A stretch of 64,000 bases of DNA from Paraburkholderia eburnea (GCF_002917095.1 NZ_PQGA01000019.1:54263-118262), one strand, 5' to 3'. Shown: positions 26,231 through 34,962, counted from the stretch's first letter. Notes: generated from the letters alone by a model not told the origin. Numbers and translations: made by a program.

Positions 26231-26623
26231 TTATTCCGCTTCCTGGATGTTCTCTTCCGTGACTTCCGGACGGTCGAGCAGTTCGACCAGTGCCATCGGT
26301 GCGTTGTCGCCAACACGGAAACCGAACTTCAGGATACGCAGGTAGCCGCCCGGACGGTTCGCGAAACGCGGACCGAGCACGTCGAACAGCTTCGTGACCG
26401 AGTCACGATCGCGCAGGCGGTTGAACGCCAGACGACGGTTTGCGAGCGACGGCTTCTTGCCCAGCGTGATGAGGGGCTCGACGACCTTACGCAGTTCCTT
26501 CGCCTTCGGCAGCGTCGTCTTGATGACTTCGTGCTCGATCAGCGAGTTGGACATGTTACGGAGCATTGCCAGACGGTGGCTGCTCGTGCGGTTCAGTTTC
26601 CGCAGACCATGACGGTGACGCAT
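26231..26623 (-). CDS. rplQ: 50S ribosomal protein L17
   Basis: A 130-residue large-subunit protein near the peptide exit tunnel. The N-terminus MRHRHGLRKLNRTSSHR is diagnostic, followed by NMSNSLIEHEVIKTTLPKAKEL. Last gene of the alpha operon, after rpoA, as in most bacteria. The C-terminal tail is acidic (EVTEENIQEAE). A strong hairpin lies in the 124-base gap from rpoA. Confidence 0.97.
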   Translation of the reverse strand: MRHRHGLRKLNRTSSHRLAMLRNMSNSLIEHEVIKTTLPKAKELRKVVEPLITLGKKPSLANRRLAFNRLRDRDSVTKLFDVLGPRFANRPGGYLRILKFGFRVGDNAPMALVELLDRPEVTEENIQEAE

Positions 26624-26705
26624 TTCAATTTCCTTGAAACAAAGTTTTAGTCCAGCTCTTCTATCGCCTCTTTATGAGGCACGGGCCGGTACGTGAAAAA
26701 GGCAA

Positions 26706-26734
26706 GACGCGGATTTTAAAGGAAAATCCGCGTC
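26706..26734 (-). promoter_or_regulatory. Strong hairpin between rpoA and rplQ
   Basis: Perfect 12-bp stem GACGCGGATTTT / AAAATCCGCGTC with a five-base loop, directly after the rpoA stop. On the minus strand it is followed by TTGCCTTTTTC, an interrupted T-tract, so it could be a leaky terminator or an RNA-processing/stability element. Confidence 0.7.
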
Positions 26735-26747
26735 CGTGCCAGACTTC

Positions 26748-27725
26748 TTACTTGTCGAGACCAGCCGGCGGCCAGTTTTCGAGCTTCATGCCGAGCGTGA
26801 GACCGCGCGAAGCGAGCACTTCCTTGATCTCGTTGAGCGACTTGCGACCCAGATTCGGGGTCTTGAGCAGCTCGTTCTCGGTACGCTGGATCAGGTCGCC
26901 GATGTAGTAGATGTTCTCGGCCTTCAGGCAGTTCGCCGAGCGAACCGTGAGTTCGAGATCGTCCACCGGACGCAGCAGGATCGGATCGATCTGCGGCGCG
27001 CGCGACGGAGCTTCCGCCGCCGTTTCGGTGCCTTCCAGTGCAGCGAACACCGACAGCTGATCCACGAGGATGCGCGCCGACTGGCGGATCGCTTCCTCAG
27101 GCGAGATCACGCCGTTGGTTTCGATGTTCATCACGAGCTTGTCGAGGTCGGTACGCTGTTCGACACGCGCGCTTTCCACGGCGTAGCTCACGCGGCGAAC
27201 CGGCGAGAACGACGCGTCCAGCACGATGCGGCCGATGATCTTGGCCGAATCGTCGCCGTAACGGCGCACGTTGCCCGGCACGTAGCCGCGGCCCTTCTCG
27301 ATCTTGATCTGCACGTCGAGCTTGCCGCCCTTCGTCAGATGCGCAACGACGTGTTCCGGGTTGATGACTTCGCAGTCGTGCGAGAGTTCGATGTCGCCAG
27401 CGGTGACAACGCCTTCGCCTTCCTTGCGCAGCGTAACCGTCACTTCGTCACGGTTATGCAGCTTGAAGACCACGCCCTTCAGGTTCAACAGCAGGTTGAC
27501 CACATCCTCTTGCACACCGTCGAGCGTCGAGTATTCGTGCACGACGCCTGCGATCGTCACTTCGGTCGGCGCGTAGCCCACCATCGACGACAGCAGCACG
27601 CGCCGAAGCGCGTTACCCAAGGTATGGCCATAACCGCGTTCGAACGGCTCCATGACCACTTTCGCGTGGTTGTCGCCGAGCGATTCCACAGCGATGATCT
27701 TGGGTTTCAACAAACTGGTTTGCAT
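26748..27725 (-). CDS. rpoA: RNA polymerase subunit alpha
   Basis: A 325-residue subunit whose dimer nucleates RNA polymerase assembly. The N-terminal assembly domain includes EPFERGYGHTLGNALRRVLL. A flexible linker follows, then the C-terminal domain (LRPVDDLELTVRSANCLKAE, TPNLGRKSLNEIKEVL) that contacts UP elements and activators. Placed between rpsD and rplQ as in E. coli. It is bounded by a terminator-like hairpin on each side, suggesting its level is set separately from the ribosomal proteins. Confidence 0.98.
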   Translation of the reverse strand: MQTSLLKPKIIAVESLGDNHAKVVMEPFERGYGHTLGNALRRVLLSSMVGYAPTEVTIAGVVHEYSTLDGVQEDVVNLLLNLKGVVFKLHNRDEVTVTLRKEGEGVVTAGDIELSHDCEVINPEHVVAHLTKGGKLDVQIKIEKGRGYVPGNVRRYGDDSAKIIGRIVLDASFSPVRRVSYAVESARVEQRTDLDKLVMNIETNGVISPEEAIRQSARILVDQLSVFAALEGTETAAEAPSRAPQIDPILLRPVDDLELTVRSANCLKAENIYYIGDLIQRTENELLKTPNLGRKSLNEIKEVLASRGLTLGMKLENWPPAGLDK

Positions 27726-27787
27726 AGGTTTTCCTTTTCAATACCCTCGGCTCGTTACACCGATAAGGCTGAGATGGCCACAACCTG

Positions 27788-27838
27788 AAAAAAACAGCCG
27801 AGGCCACCTCCTGCGCGAAGCACAGAGGCTACCCCGGC
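27788..27838 (-). terminator. Attenuator-like terminator between rpsD and rpoA
   Basis: On the minus strand the 14-base arms starting GCCGGGGTAGCC and ending GGCCTCGGC pair with only one mismatch, counting G-U pairs. The loop can fold into a smaller stem, and a run of seven T follows two bases later. Being inside an operon, just after rpsD and 63 bases before rpoA, it probably attenuates and does not end transcription fully. Confidence 0.75.
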
Positions 27839-27849
27839 CGTCAATTCGA

Positions 27850-28473
27850 TTAACGCGAATACAATTCGACGATCAGGCTTTCGTTGATGTCGCCAGCGAT
27901 GTCGCTGCGCTCCGGCACGCTCTTGAACGTACCTTCGAACTTCTTCGCGTCGACTGCAACCCAACCTGCGATGCCGCCTTGCTCTGCCAGCGAAAGCGCT
28001 TCAGCGATACGCACTTGCTTCTTCGCCTTTTCGCGAACAGCAACGACGTCGCCTGCCTTCACTTGCATCGACGGGATGTTCGCGACGACGCCGTTCAGCG
28101 TCAGAGCCTTGTGGCTCACGAGCTGACGCGCTTCAGCGCGGGTCGATGCGAAGCCCATGCGGTACACGACGTTGTCGAGACGCGATTCGAGCAGTTGCAG
28201 CAGGTTTTCGCCGGTGGCGCCCTTGCGACGGTCCGCTTCCGCGAAGTAGCGGCGGAACTGACGCTCGAGCACGCCGTAGATACGCTTCACTTTTTGCTTT
28301 TCGCGCAGCTGCGTGCCGTAGTCGGACGTACGAGCGCCCGACGTGCGGCCGTGCTGGCCCGGCTTGCTGTCAAGCTTGCACTTGTCAGCGAGCGAGCGGC
28401 GTGCGCTCTTCAGGAAGAGGTCGGTGCCTTCACGGCGGGACAGCTTGGCCTTCGGGCCGATATAACGTGCCAC
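27850..28473 (-). CDS. rpsD: 30S ribosomal protein S4
   Basis: A 207-residue primary 16S-binding protein; in E. coli it represses the alpha operon. The start MARYIGPKAKLSRREGTDLF and the S4 RNA-binding domain (RLDNVVYRMGFASTRAEARQ LVSHKALTLNG region) are diagnostic. The 165-base gap before it holds a small hairpin (CGGGG-TCT-CCCCG on the sense strand, 28513-28525) in its leader. Followed by the attenuator-like hairpin. Confidence 0.97.
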   Translation of the reverse strand: MARYIGPKAKLSRREGTDLFLKSARRSLADKCKLDSKPGQHGRTSGARTSDYGTQLREKQKVKRIYGVLERQFRRYFAEADRRKGATGENLLQLLESRLDNVVYRMGFASTRAEARQLVSHKALTLNGVVANIPSMQVKAGDVVAVREKAKKQVRIAEALSLAEQGGIAGWVAVDAKKFEGTFKSVPERSDIAGDINESLIVELYSR

Positions 28474-28638
28474 GTTGCTTTCCTTCGATAATTAATCACG
28501 CAAAGCCTGAAACGGGGAGACCCCGCGGCTCGCGCTAGTTCGACCCTTTGGACCGAACGGTGGGCTTAGTCAATTCAATAGCGCCGAGAGCCTGGGACGC
28601 CGTTACCGGCGGCTCAGGCAGTCGGCAAGCGCGACGCC

Positions 28639-29043
28639 TTAGATACGACGGCGCTTCGGCGGACGGCAGCCGTTGTGCGGGACCGGCGTAACGTCGGAGA
28701 TCGCGGTGATCTTGATGCCAAGACCATGCAGCGCGCGCACCGCCGATTCGCGACCCGGGCCGGGGCCCTTGATACGCACTTCGAGGTTCTTGACGCCGTA
28801 TTCCATAGCAACACGGCCAGCCGATTCAGCTGCAACCTGAGCTGCGAAGGGAGTCGACTTACGCGAACCCTTGAAGCCCTGGCCGCCCGACGTTGCCCAG
28901 GCAAGCGCGTTGCCTTGACGGTCGGTGATCGTGATGATCGTGTTGTTGAACGACGCGTGAACGTGAACCACGCCCTCGGCGACGTTCTTCTTAACCTTCT
29001 TGCGAACGCGTTGCGCCGCGGAGTTGTTCGAAGCCTTAGCCAT
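28639..29043 (-). CDS. rpsK: 30S ribosomal protein S11
   Basis: A 134-residue platform protein of the small subunit, recognised by VHASFNNTIITITDRQGNAL and the C-terminal TPVPHNGCRPPKRRRI. It lies 28 bases after rpsM in the alpha operon. Length and order are standard. Confidence 0.97.
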   Translation of the reverse strand: MAKASNNSAAQRVRKKVKKNVAEGVVHVHASFNNTIITITDRQGNALAWATSGGQGFKGSRKSTPFAAQVAAESAGRVAMEYGVKNLEVRIKGPGPGRESAVRALHGLGIKITAISDVTPVPHNGCRPPKRRRI

Positions 29044-29071
29044 TACGTTTTCCTGTAACTGTCAGAACCGC

Positions 29072-29437
29072 TTACTTCTTCAGCGACTGTGCTGCGCGGC
29101 GCGGACCCTTGCGCGTACGTGCGTTGGTACGCGTACGCTGGCCACGCAGGGGCAGACCCTTGCGATGGCGCACGCCACGGTAGCAGCCGAGGTCCATCAG
29201 GCGCTTGATGTTCATCGTCGTTTCGCGGCGCAGATCGCCTTCGACAACAAACTTGCCCACTTCCTCACGCAGCTTTTCGAGATCCGCGTCGTTCAGGTCC
29301 TTGACCTTCTTGTTGAACGGCACACCCGCTGCCACGCAGATGTTGCGCGAACGCGTGCGGCCAACACCGAAAATTGCCGTCAGGCCGATTTCAGTGTGCT
29401 GGTGGTTCGGGATGTTAACCCCTGCAATACGAGCCAT
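29072..29437 (-). CDS. rpsM: 30S ribosomal protein S13
   Basis: A 121-residue head protein of the small subunit that contacts the 50S and P-site tRNA. MARIAGVNIPNHQHTEIGLT and the basic tail GQRTRTNARTRKGPRRA are diagnostic. First gene of the alpha group, 41 bases after rpmJ, apparently in the same transcript as the spc genes. Confidence 0.97.
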   Translation of the reverse strand: MARIAGVNIPNHQHTEIGLTAIFGVGRTRSRNICVAAGVPFNKKVKDLNDADLEKLREEVGKFVVEGDLRRETTMNIKRLMDLGCYRGVRHRKGLPLRGQRTRTNARTRKGPRRAAQSLKK

Positions 29438-29478
29438 TGTTTTTCCTCAAACAAAAAGCGCAAGCAAAAGCGCGCTGA

Positions 29479-29595
29479 TCAGCCTTGACGCTGCTTGTGG
29501 CGCGGGTCCGAGCTGCAGATCACGCGAACGACGCCGTTGCGCTTGATGATTTTGCAGTTACGGCAAATGCGCTTTACCGATGCCATCACTTTCAT
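29479..29595 (-). CDS. rpmJ: 50S ribosomal protein L36 (zinc-ribbon form)
   Basis: A 38-residue protein too short for most gene finders. The frame reads MKVMASVKRICRNCKIIKRN and ends in SSDPRHKQRQG. The CxxC...C....H zinc ligands are all present (CRNC, later Cys in VIC, His in PRH), so this is the zinc-containing type. It lies between infA and rpmM's usual partner rpsM, its standard position. ATG is fixed by MKV(M)ASVK; a second ATG three codons in could also serve. Confidence 0.95.
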   Translation of the reverse strand: MKVMASVKRICRNCKIIKRNGVVRVICSSDPRHKQRQG

Positions 29596-29615
29596 GATAT
29601 TACCCTTTTTCTAAA

Positions 29616-29834
29616 TCACTTCGCCCGGAACACGATCCGCGCACGCGACAGATCGTAAGGCGTCAACTCAACCGTCACCTTGTCGCCCGGAAGAATACGG
29701 ATGTAGTGCATCCGCATTTTCCCGGAAATATGCCCCAGAACGACATGGCCGTTTTCCAGCTTCACCCGGAAGGTTGCGTTGGGGAGGTTTTCGATGACCT
29801 CGCCTTGCATCTGGATTACATCGTCTTTGGCCAT
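29616..29834 (-). CDS. infA: Translation initiation factor IF-1
   Basis: A 72-residue S1/OB-fold protein that blocks the A site during initiation. It begins MAKDDVIQMQGEVIENLPNA and contains NGHVVLGHISGKMRMHYIRI, both standard. The placement between secY and rpmJ is typical of betaproteobacteria. The protein resembles the betaproteobacterial IF-1 type in sequence and length. Confidence 0.96.
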   Translation of the reverse strand: MAKDDVIQMQGEVIENLPNATFRVKLENGHVVLGHISGKMRMHYIRILPGDKVTVELTPYDLSRARIVFRAK

Positions 29835-29840
29835 ATGTCC

Positions 29841-31187
29841 TTACCGCATCGGGACTCCACCGCCCTTGAAGTTCGCCTTCTTGAGCAGCGATTCATATTG
29901 TTGCGACATAACGTACGACTGCACCTGCGCCATGAAGTCCATTGTGACGACGACAATGATCAGCAGCGACGTGCCACCAAAATAAAACGGCACATTCCAG
30001 CGCAGCACCAGAAACTCCGGCAACAGGCAAACGAACACGATATAGATCGCACCGGCCAGCGTCAGACGCGTGAGGATGCGGTCGATATAGCGTGCCGTCT
30101 GATCGCCCGGGCGGATGCCAGGTACGAACGCGCCACTCTTCTTCAGGTTGTCGGCCGTTTCCCTGCTATTGAACACCAGAGCGGTGTAGAAGAAGCAGAA
30201 GAAGACGATCGCCAACGCATACAGCAACACGTACACGGGCTGGCCAGGCTTGAGGGCTTCGGCCACGTTGTGCAGCGTGTCCGCGAACCAACCGGATCGC
30301 GATCCCGAACTGAACCAGTTCAGGATGGTTGCCGGGAACAAGATGATCGACGATGCGAAGATCGGCGGAATCACGCCCGACATGTTCAACTTGAGCGGCA
30401 GGTGCGACGACTGCCCACCGTAAATCTTGTTGCCAACCTGACGCTTCGCATAGTTCACGAGGATCTTGCGCTGGCCGCGTTCGATGAACACCACCAGGTA
30501 CGTCACGGCTGCGATCAGCGCCACGATGATGATCGCCGAGATCGGGCCCATCGAACCGGTTTGCACCAGCGAGAAGAGACCGCCGATCGCGTTCGGGAAA
30601 CCCGCTGCGATCCCGCCGAAGATGATGATCGAGATACCGTTGCCAAGCCCGCGTTCCGTGATCTGCTCACCAAGCCACATCAGGAACATCGTGCCGGTCA
30701 CCAGCGTGACGACCGTCGTCAGACGGAACACCATGCCCGGATCGATCACGAGCGCCGGCTGGTTTTCCAGCGCAACTGCAATGCCGAAGGCCTGAAAGGT
30801 CGCCAGCACTACCGTGAAGATCCGCGTGTACTGCGTGATCTTGCGTTGTCCAGCCTGCCCTTCCTTCTTCAGCGCCTCGAGCTGCGGCGAGACAATCGCC
30901 ATCAGCTGCAGGATGATCGACGCCGAAATATACGGCATCACACCCAGCGCGAAGATCGTGAAGCGAGACAGTGCGCCGCCCGAGAACATGTTGAACATGC
31001 CAAGGATGCCGCCTGACTGGCTCTGGAAGAGCTTCGCCAGTTGGTCCGGGTCGATGCCCGGCACCGGAATGTGCGCGCCGATGCGATAAACGACCAGCGC
31101 CAGCAGCAAGAACATTGCACGCCGACGCAGGTCGCCGAACTTCGGAGCGCTGCGACCGGTTTTTGCGAGACTCGGGCTGTTAGCCAA
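29841..31187 (-). CDS. secY: Preprotein translocase subunit SecY
   Basis: A 448-residue inner-membrane channel of the Sec translocon with ten transmembrane helices. Visible hallmarks: YRIGAHIPVPGID at the start, MFSGGALSRFTIFALGVMPY (plug region), and the cytosolic loops ending in KKSGAFVPGIRPGDQTARYI. It forms SecYEG with SecE, encoded at the other end of this window. It lies in the spc operon after rplO, the conserved position. Confidence 0.98.
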   Translation of the reverse strand: MANSPSLAKTGRSAPKFGDLRRRAMFLLLALVVYRIGAHIPVPGIDPDQLAKLFQSQSGGILGMFNMFSGGALSRFTIFALGVMPYISASIILQLMAIVSPQLEALKKEGQAGQRKITQYTRIFTVVLATFQAFGIAVALENQPALVIDPGMVFRLTTVVTLVTGTMFLMWLGEQITERGLGNGISIIIFGGIAAGFPNAIGGLFSLVQTGSMGPISAIIIVALIAAVTYLVVFIERGQRKILVNYAKRQVGNKIYGGQSSHLPLKLNMSGVIPPIFASSIILFPATILNWFSSGSRSGWFADTLHNVAEALKPGQPVYVLLYALAIVFFCFFYTALVFNSRETADNLKKSGAFVPGIRPGDQTARYIDRILTRLTLAGAIYIVFVCLLPEFLVLRWNVPFYFGGTSLLIIVVVTMDFMAQVQSYVMSQQYESLLKKANFKGGGVPMR

Positions 31188-31246
31188 GTAGCTTCTCCGA
31201 TGCAGAAGTTAGTGACGGCGGGCAAGCCCGCACGCACCACTCACAA

Positions 31247-31681
31247 TCACTCGGCAAAAGAACCGCCTGCTGCTTCAATCGCAGCACGCGCGTTCTTCGT
31301 CGCACCCAGGCCCTTGACCACGACCTTGCGCTTGATCTCGCCGGTGGCGATGATCTTTGCGGAACGGGTCATTTCGCCAACGAGGCCTGCCTGCTTGAGA
31401 GCCAACAGATCGATTTCGTCGACCGGCAGCTTCTCGATGTCCGCGAGGCGCACTTCACCAACGAATTCCTTCGTCAGCGAGGTGAAGCCACGCTTGGGCA
31501 GACGACGCTGCAGAGGCATCTGACCGCCTTCGAAGCCGACTTTGTGGAAGCCGCCCGAACGCGATTTTTGACCCTTGTGACCACGGCCAGCGGTCTTGCC
31601 GAGGCCGGAGCCGATGCCGCGACCAACGCGACGCTTTGCGTGCTTCGCGCCTTCTGCCGGCTTCAGGTTATTCAATTCCAT
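31247..31681 (-). CDS. rplO: 50S ribosomal protein L15
   Basis: A 144-residue assembly protein of the large subunit. It starts MELNNLKPAEGAKHAKRRVG, with GRGIGSGLGKTAGRGHKGQK next. The ATG at MELNN is used; an in-frame codon two residues earlier is unlikely. It sits between rpmD and secY in the spc operon. Confidence 0.96.
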   Translation of the reverse strand: MELNNLKPAEGAKHAKRRVGRGIGSGLGKTAGRGHKGQKSRSGGFHKVGFEGGQMPLQRRLPKRGFTSLTKEFVGEVRLADIEKLPVDEIDLLALKQAGLVGEMTRSAKIIATGEIKRKVVVKGLGATKNARAAIEAAGGSFAE

Positions 31682-31711
31682 TTTCAAACTCCTGGAGTCC
31701 TGGTCGAGCGC

Positions 31712-31894
31712 TTAGCCGATGACCTTGACGAGGTACGAGACCTTGTTGATCATGCCGCGCACTGCCGGCGTGTCCTGCAGCTCGGAAACCGAGTTCAGGC
31801 GGCGCAGGCCGAGACCGCGCACAGTGGCACGGTGCGTTTCGCGGGTCCCAATCAGGCTCTTGACGAGCTGAACCTTGACAGTTTTTTCAGACAT
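31712..31894 (-). CDS. rpmD: 50S ribosomal protein L30
   Basis: A 60-residue protein beginning MSEKTVKVQLVKSLIGT, with the conserved RATVRGLGLRRLNSV core and VRGMINKVSYLVKV end. The ATG of MSEK is chosen. It starts 11 bases after the rpsE stop. Confidence 0.95.
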   Translation of the reverse strand: MSEKTVKVQLVKSLIGTRETHRATVRGLGLRRLNSVSELQDTPAVRGMINKVSYLVKVIG

Positions 31895-31905
31895 GGTGCC
31901 CACCC

Positions 31906-32424
31906 TTAGCCCAGAATTTCTTCGACGGACTTGCCGCGCTTCGCCGCGATGTCAGCCGGCGTCGACTGCTTGCGCAGACCGTCCAGCGTGGCACGAACGA
32001 GGTTGTACGGGTTCGTCGAACCGTGGCTCTTGGCCACGACGTTCTGCACGCCCATCACGTCGAACACTGCGCGCATCGGGCCGCCGGCGATCACGCCCGT
32101 ACCTGCCTTCGCCGGAGCGAGGAGGACGACCGATGCGCCATGCTTGCCGTGCACTTCGTGTTGCAGGGTGCCGTTCTTCAGGGGCACCTTGAACATGTTG
32201 CGACGAGCTTGTTCCATCGCCTTCTGGACAGCAACGGGCACTTCCTTCGACTTGCCCTTGCCCATACCGACGCGGCCATCACCATCGCCAACCACGGTCA
32301 GTGCGGCGAAGCCGAGAATACGGCCACCCTTCACGACCTTGGTCACGCGATTGACCGAAATCATTTTTTCGCGAAGGCCGTCGTCGCGTTCGTCAGCCTG
32401 AACTTTCGCTTGCATCTTTGCCAT
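31906..32424 (-). CDS. rpsE: 30S ribosomal protein S5
   Basis: A 172-residue decoding-fidelity protein. The double-stranded RNA-binding domain is visible as REKMISVNRVTKVVKGGR and LGFAALTVVGDGDGRVGMG. The usual C-terminal domain follows (AGGPMRAVFDVMGVQNVVAK). An N-terminal stretch of ~15 residues is family-variable. Spc operon order rplR-rpsE-rpmD is intact. Confidence 0.97.
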   Translation of the reverse strand: MAKMQAKVQADERDDGLREKMISVNRVTKVVKGGRILGFAALTVVGDGDGRVGMGKGKSKEVPVAVQKAMEQARRNMFKVPLKNGTLQHEVHGKHGASVVLLAPAKAGTGVIAGGPMRAVFDVMGVQNVVAKSHGSTNPYNLVRATLDGLRKQSTPADIAAKRGKSVEEILG

Positions 32425-32438
32425 GACGAATTCCTTCC

Positions 32439-32804
32439 TTAGAACTTGAGCCCGGCTTCGCGCGCAGCATCAGCCAGCGCCTTGACGCGGCCGTGATAGC
32501 GGAAACCCGAGCGGTCAAAGGCGACGGATTCGATGCCGGCGGCCTTAGCCTTTTCTGCAATACGCTTGCCGATCAGCGAGGCTGCAGCGACGTTGCCGCC
32601 CTTGCCCGACTGGTCAGCCAGTTGCGCACGCACTTCGGCTTCAAGCGTCGACGCGCTGGCCAGCACCTTGGTGCCGCAGGGCGAGAACACTTGCGCATAG
32701 ATGTGCGTGTTCGTGCGATGCACGGCCAGACGCGCGACCTGCAGCTCAGCGATCTTGAGACGCGTCTGACGAGCGCGGCGCAGGCGAGATTGAGTCTTAT
32801 CCAT
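32439..32804 (-). CDS. rplR: 50S ribosomal protein L18
   Basis: A 121-residue 5S rRNA-binding protein. MDKTQSRLRRARQTRLKI at the start, LAVHRTNTHIYAQVFS and FDRSGFRYHGRVKALADAAR at the end are diagnostic. It lies 12 bases after rplF. Confidence 0.96.
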   Translation of the reverse strand: MDKTQSRLRRARQTRLKIAELQVARLAVHRTNTHIYAQVFSPCGTKVLASASTLEAEVRAQLADQSGKGGNVAAASLIGKRIAEKAKAAGIESVAFDRSGFRYHGRVKALADAAREAGLKF

Positions 32805-32816
32805 GATTGCGCACCC

Positions 32817-33347
32817 TTACTTCTTCTTCGTTTCTTTGAGGATCACAACCTCGTTGGCGTAACGCACACCCTTGCCCTTGTAGGGCTCCGGCGGGCGATA
32901 ACCGCGCACTTCTGCGGCGGTCTGGCCAACTTTCTGCTTGTCGATCCCCTTGATCACGATTTCCGTTTGCGACGGGGTTTCGGCCTTGACGCCTTCCGGC
33001 ATCTGGTGCACCACCGGGTGCGAGAAACCCAGCGACAGGTTCAGCTTGTCGCCTTGCGCTTGAGCACGGTAACCGACGCCAACCAGCGTCAGCTTGCGCT
33101 CAAAACCCTTCGTCACGCCTTGCACCATGTTCGCGACGATCGCGCGCATCGTGCCAGACATCGCGTTTGCTTCGCGGCTGTCGTCCGTCGGCTCAAACTT
33201 GAGCGCGCCGTCTTCGCTCACCACCTTCACGAGGCGGTTCGCAGCTTGCGAAATCGTACCCAGCGCGCCCTTGACGGTAATCTTCTCGTCGCTGAGCGTC
33301 GCTTCTGCGCCTTGCAGCGCGACCGGGCTCTTACCTACTCGAGACAT
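32817..33347 (-). CDS. rplF: 50S ribosomal protein L6
   Basis: A 176-residue protein near the factor-binding site. MSRVGKSPVALQGAEATLSD at the start and RPPEPYKGKGVRYANEVV at the end are diagnostic of the two-domain L6. It lies between rpsH and rplR. Confidence 0.97.
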   Translation of the reverse strand: MSRVGKSPVALQGAEATLSDEKITVKGALGTISQAANRLVKVVSEDGALKFEPTDDSREANAMSGTMRAIVANMVQGVTKGFERKLTLVGVGYRAQAQGDKLNLSLGFSHPVVHQMPEGVKAETPSQTEIVIKGIDKQKVGQTAAEVRGYRPPEPYKGKGVRYANEVVILKETKKK

Positions 33348-33365
33348 GTTTCTTCTCCTTAGGTC

Positions 33366-33761
33366 TTAAGCGACGTAGCAGATAACTTCGCCGCCGACGC
33401 CAGTAGCGCGCGCCTTGCGGTCCGTCATCACACCCTTGGGCGTCGAGACGATCGCAACACCCAGGCCATTCATGACCTGCGGGATGTCGTTGCGGCCGCG
33501 GTACACGCGCAGACCCGGCTTCGAGACGCGTTCGATGCGCTCGATAACGGGACGGCCAGCGTAGTACTTCAACGCGATGTTCAATTCCGACTTCGCACCT
33601 TCGGTTTTCACCGCGAAGTCGTCGATATAACCTTCGTCCTTCAGAACCTGCGCAATCGCAATCTTCACTTTCGACGAGGGCATAGCAACCGAAACTTTCT
33701 CGACCATCTGCGCATTGCGGATGCGAGTCAGCATATCGGCGATAGGATCACTCATGCTCAT
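33366..33761 (-). CDS. rpsH: 30S ribosomal protein S8
   Basis: A 131-residue 16S-binding protein which in E. coli represses the spc operon by binding near the rplE start. SDPIADMLTRIRNAQ and the C-terminal GLGVAIVSTPKGVMTDRKAR are diagnostic. Two in-frame ATG codons (MSM) leave a two-residue ambiguity at the start. Confidence 0.97.
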   Translation of the reverse strand: MSMSDPIADMLTRIRNAQMVEKVSVAMPSSKVKIAIAQVLKDEGYIDDFAVKTEGAKSELNIALKYYAGRPVIERIERVSKPGLRVYRGRNDIPQVMNGLGVAIVSTPKGVMTDRKARATGVGGEVICYVA

Positions 33762-33775
33762 TTATGTTTCTCCTA

Positions 33776-34081
33776 TTACCAGCTCGCCTTGGTGATGCCA
33801 GGGATCTCACCACGGAACGCGATTTCACGAATCTTGTTACGTGCGAGACCGAATTTGCGGAACGTGCCACGCGGACGACCCGTGATCGCGCAGCGGTTAC
33901 GCTTGCGGGTCGGGTTCGAGTTGCGCGGCAGTTGTTGCAGTTCGAGGCGAGCTGCGTAACGCTCTTCTTCCGACTTGCTTTGGTCGTCGATGATCGCCTT
34001 CAGCTCTGCGCGCTTGGGCGCAAATTTAGCTGCCAGACGAGCGCGCTTCTTTTCACGTTCGATCAGTGCCAGTTTAGCCAC
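33776..34081 (-). CDS. rpsN: 30S ribosomal protein S14 (long, zinc-free form)
   Basis: A 101-residue S14. The C-terminal RNA-binding motif reads NRCAITGRPRGTFRKFGLAR, and the CxxC pairs of the short zinc type are absent, so this is the long zinc-independent form. It lies seven bases after rplE in the spc operon. Confidence 0.96.
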   Translation of the reverse strand: MAKLALIEREKKRARLAAKFAPKRAELKAIIDDQSKSEEERYAARLELQQLPRNSNPTRKRNRCAITGRPRGTFRKFGLARNKIREIAFRGEIPGITKASW

Positions 34082-34088
34082 GGTAACC

Positions 34089-34628
34089 TCAGTTTCTGAA
34101 CGGGAACTTGAAGCCGGCGAGCAGTGCCTTTGCTTCTTCGTCGGTCTTCGCGGTCGTCGTGATGCTGATGTTCAGCCCACGCAGCGCGTCGATCTTGTCG
34201 TAGTCGATTTCGGGGAAAATGATCTGCTCTTTCACACCGATGTTGTAGTTACCACGGCCATCGAACGCCTTGCCCGACACGCCACGGAAGTCGCGCACGC
34301 GGGGGAGCGCAACCGTCACGAAACGGTCCAGGAATTCGTACATCGCGTTGCCGCGCAGCGTGACCATCGTACCGATCGGGTAGCTTTCGCGGATCTTGAA
34401 ACCAGCGATTGCCTTACGCGACTTGGTGATGACGGGCTTCTGGCCGGCGATCTTCGTGAGGTCGCCAACGGCGTGCTCAAGGACCTTCTTGTCAGCGACG
34501 GCTTCACCGACACCCATGTTCAGGGTGATCTTGGTGAGGCGCGGCACTTCCATGACCGACTTGTAACCGAACTTCTCGATCAGGCCGGGAACGACCTTCT
34601 CTTTATAAAATTCTTGCAAACGTGCCAT
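34089..34628 (-). CDS. rplE: 50S ribosomal protein L5
   Basis: A 179-residue 5S rRNA-binding protein that also contacts P-site tRNA. MARLQEFYKEKVVPGLIEKF, then MEVPRLTKITLNMGVGEAV and IGTMVTLRGNAMYEFLDRF are diagnostic. It lies 16 bases after rplX. Confidence 0.97.
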   Translation of the reverse strand: MARLQEFYKEKVVPGLIEKFGYKSVMEVPRLTKITLNMGVGEAVADKKVLEHAVGDLTKIAGQKPVITKSRKAIAGFKIRESYPIGTMVTLRGNAMYEFLDRFVTVALPRVRDFRGVSGKAFDGRGNYNIGVKEQIIFPEIDYDKIDALRGLNISITTTAKTDEEAKALLAGFKFPFRN

Positions 34629-34644
34629 TTTTTACTCCGCAGCG

Positions 34645-34953
34645 TCAGGCGCTCAGGACAGCACCGGTCGTCTTCAGGAAACGAACCTTCTTGTCCCCTT
34701 CGACCTTGATGCCCACGCGCGACGGCTTGCCGTTCGCGTCGACCAATGCGACGTTCGAGATAGCCAGCGGCATAGCCTTGGCTTCCACGCCACCCGTCGT
34801 ACCCTTCATCGGGTTCGGCTTAACATGCTTTTTCGCGATGTTAATGCCTTCGACAGTGACGCGCTCTGCGCCGATAGCCAGCACGACGCCGCGCTTGCCC
34901 TTGTCTTTGCCAGTGACGACGATGACTTCGTCACCCTTGCGAATCTTGTTCAT
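34645..34953 (-). CDS. rplX: 50S ribosomal protein L24
   Basis: A 102-residue assembly-initiator protein with a KOW motif (IRKGDEVIVVTGKDKGKRG). NIAKKHVKPNP and GVEAKAMPLAISNVAL are typical. It begins nine bases after the rplN stop. Confidence 0.96.
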   Translation of the reverse strand: MNKIRKGDEVIVVTGKDKGKRGVVLAIGAERVTVEGINIAKKHVKPNPMKGTTGGVEAKAMPLAISNVALVDANGKPSRVGIKVEGDKKVRFLKTTGAVLSA

Positions 34954-34962
34954 CGCGACTCC

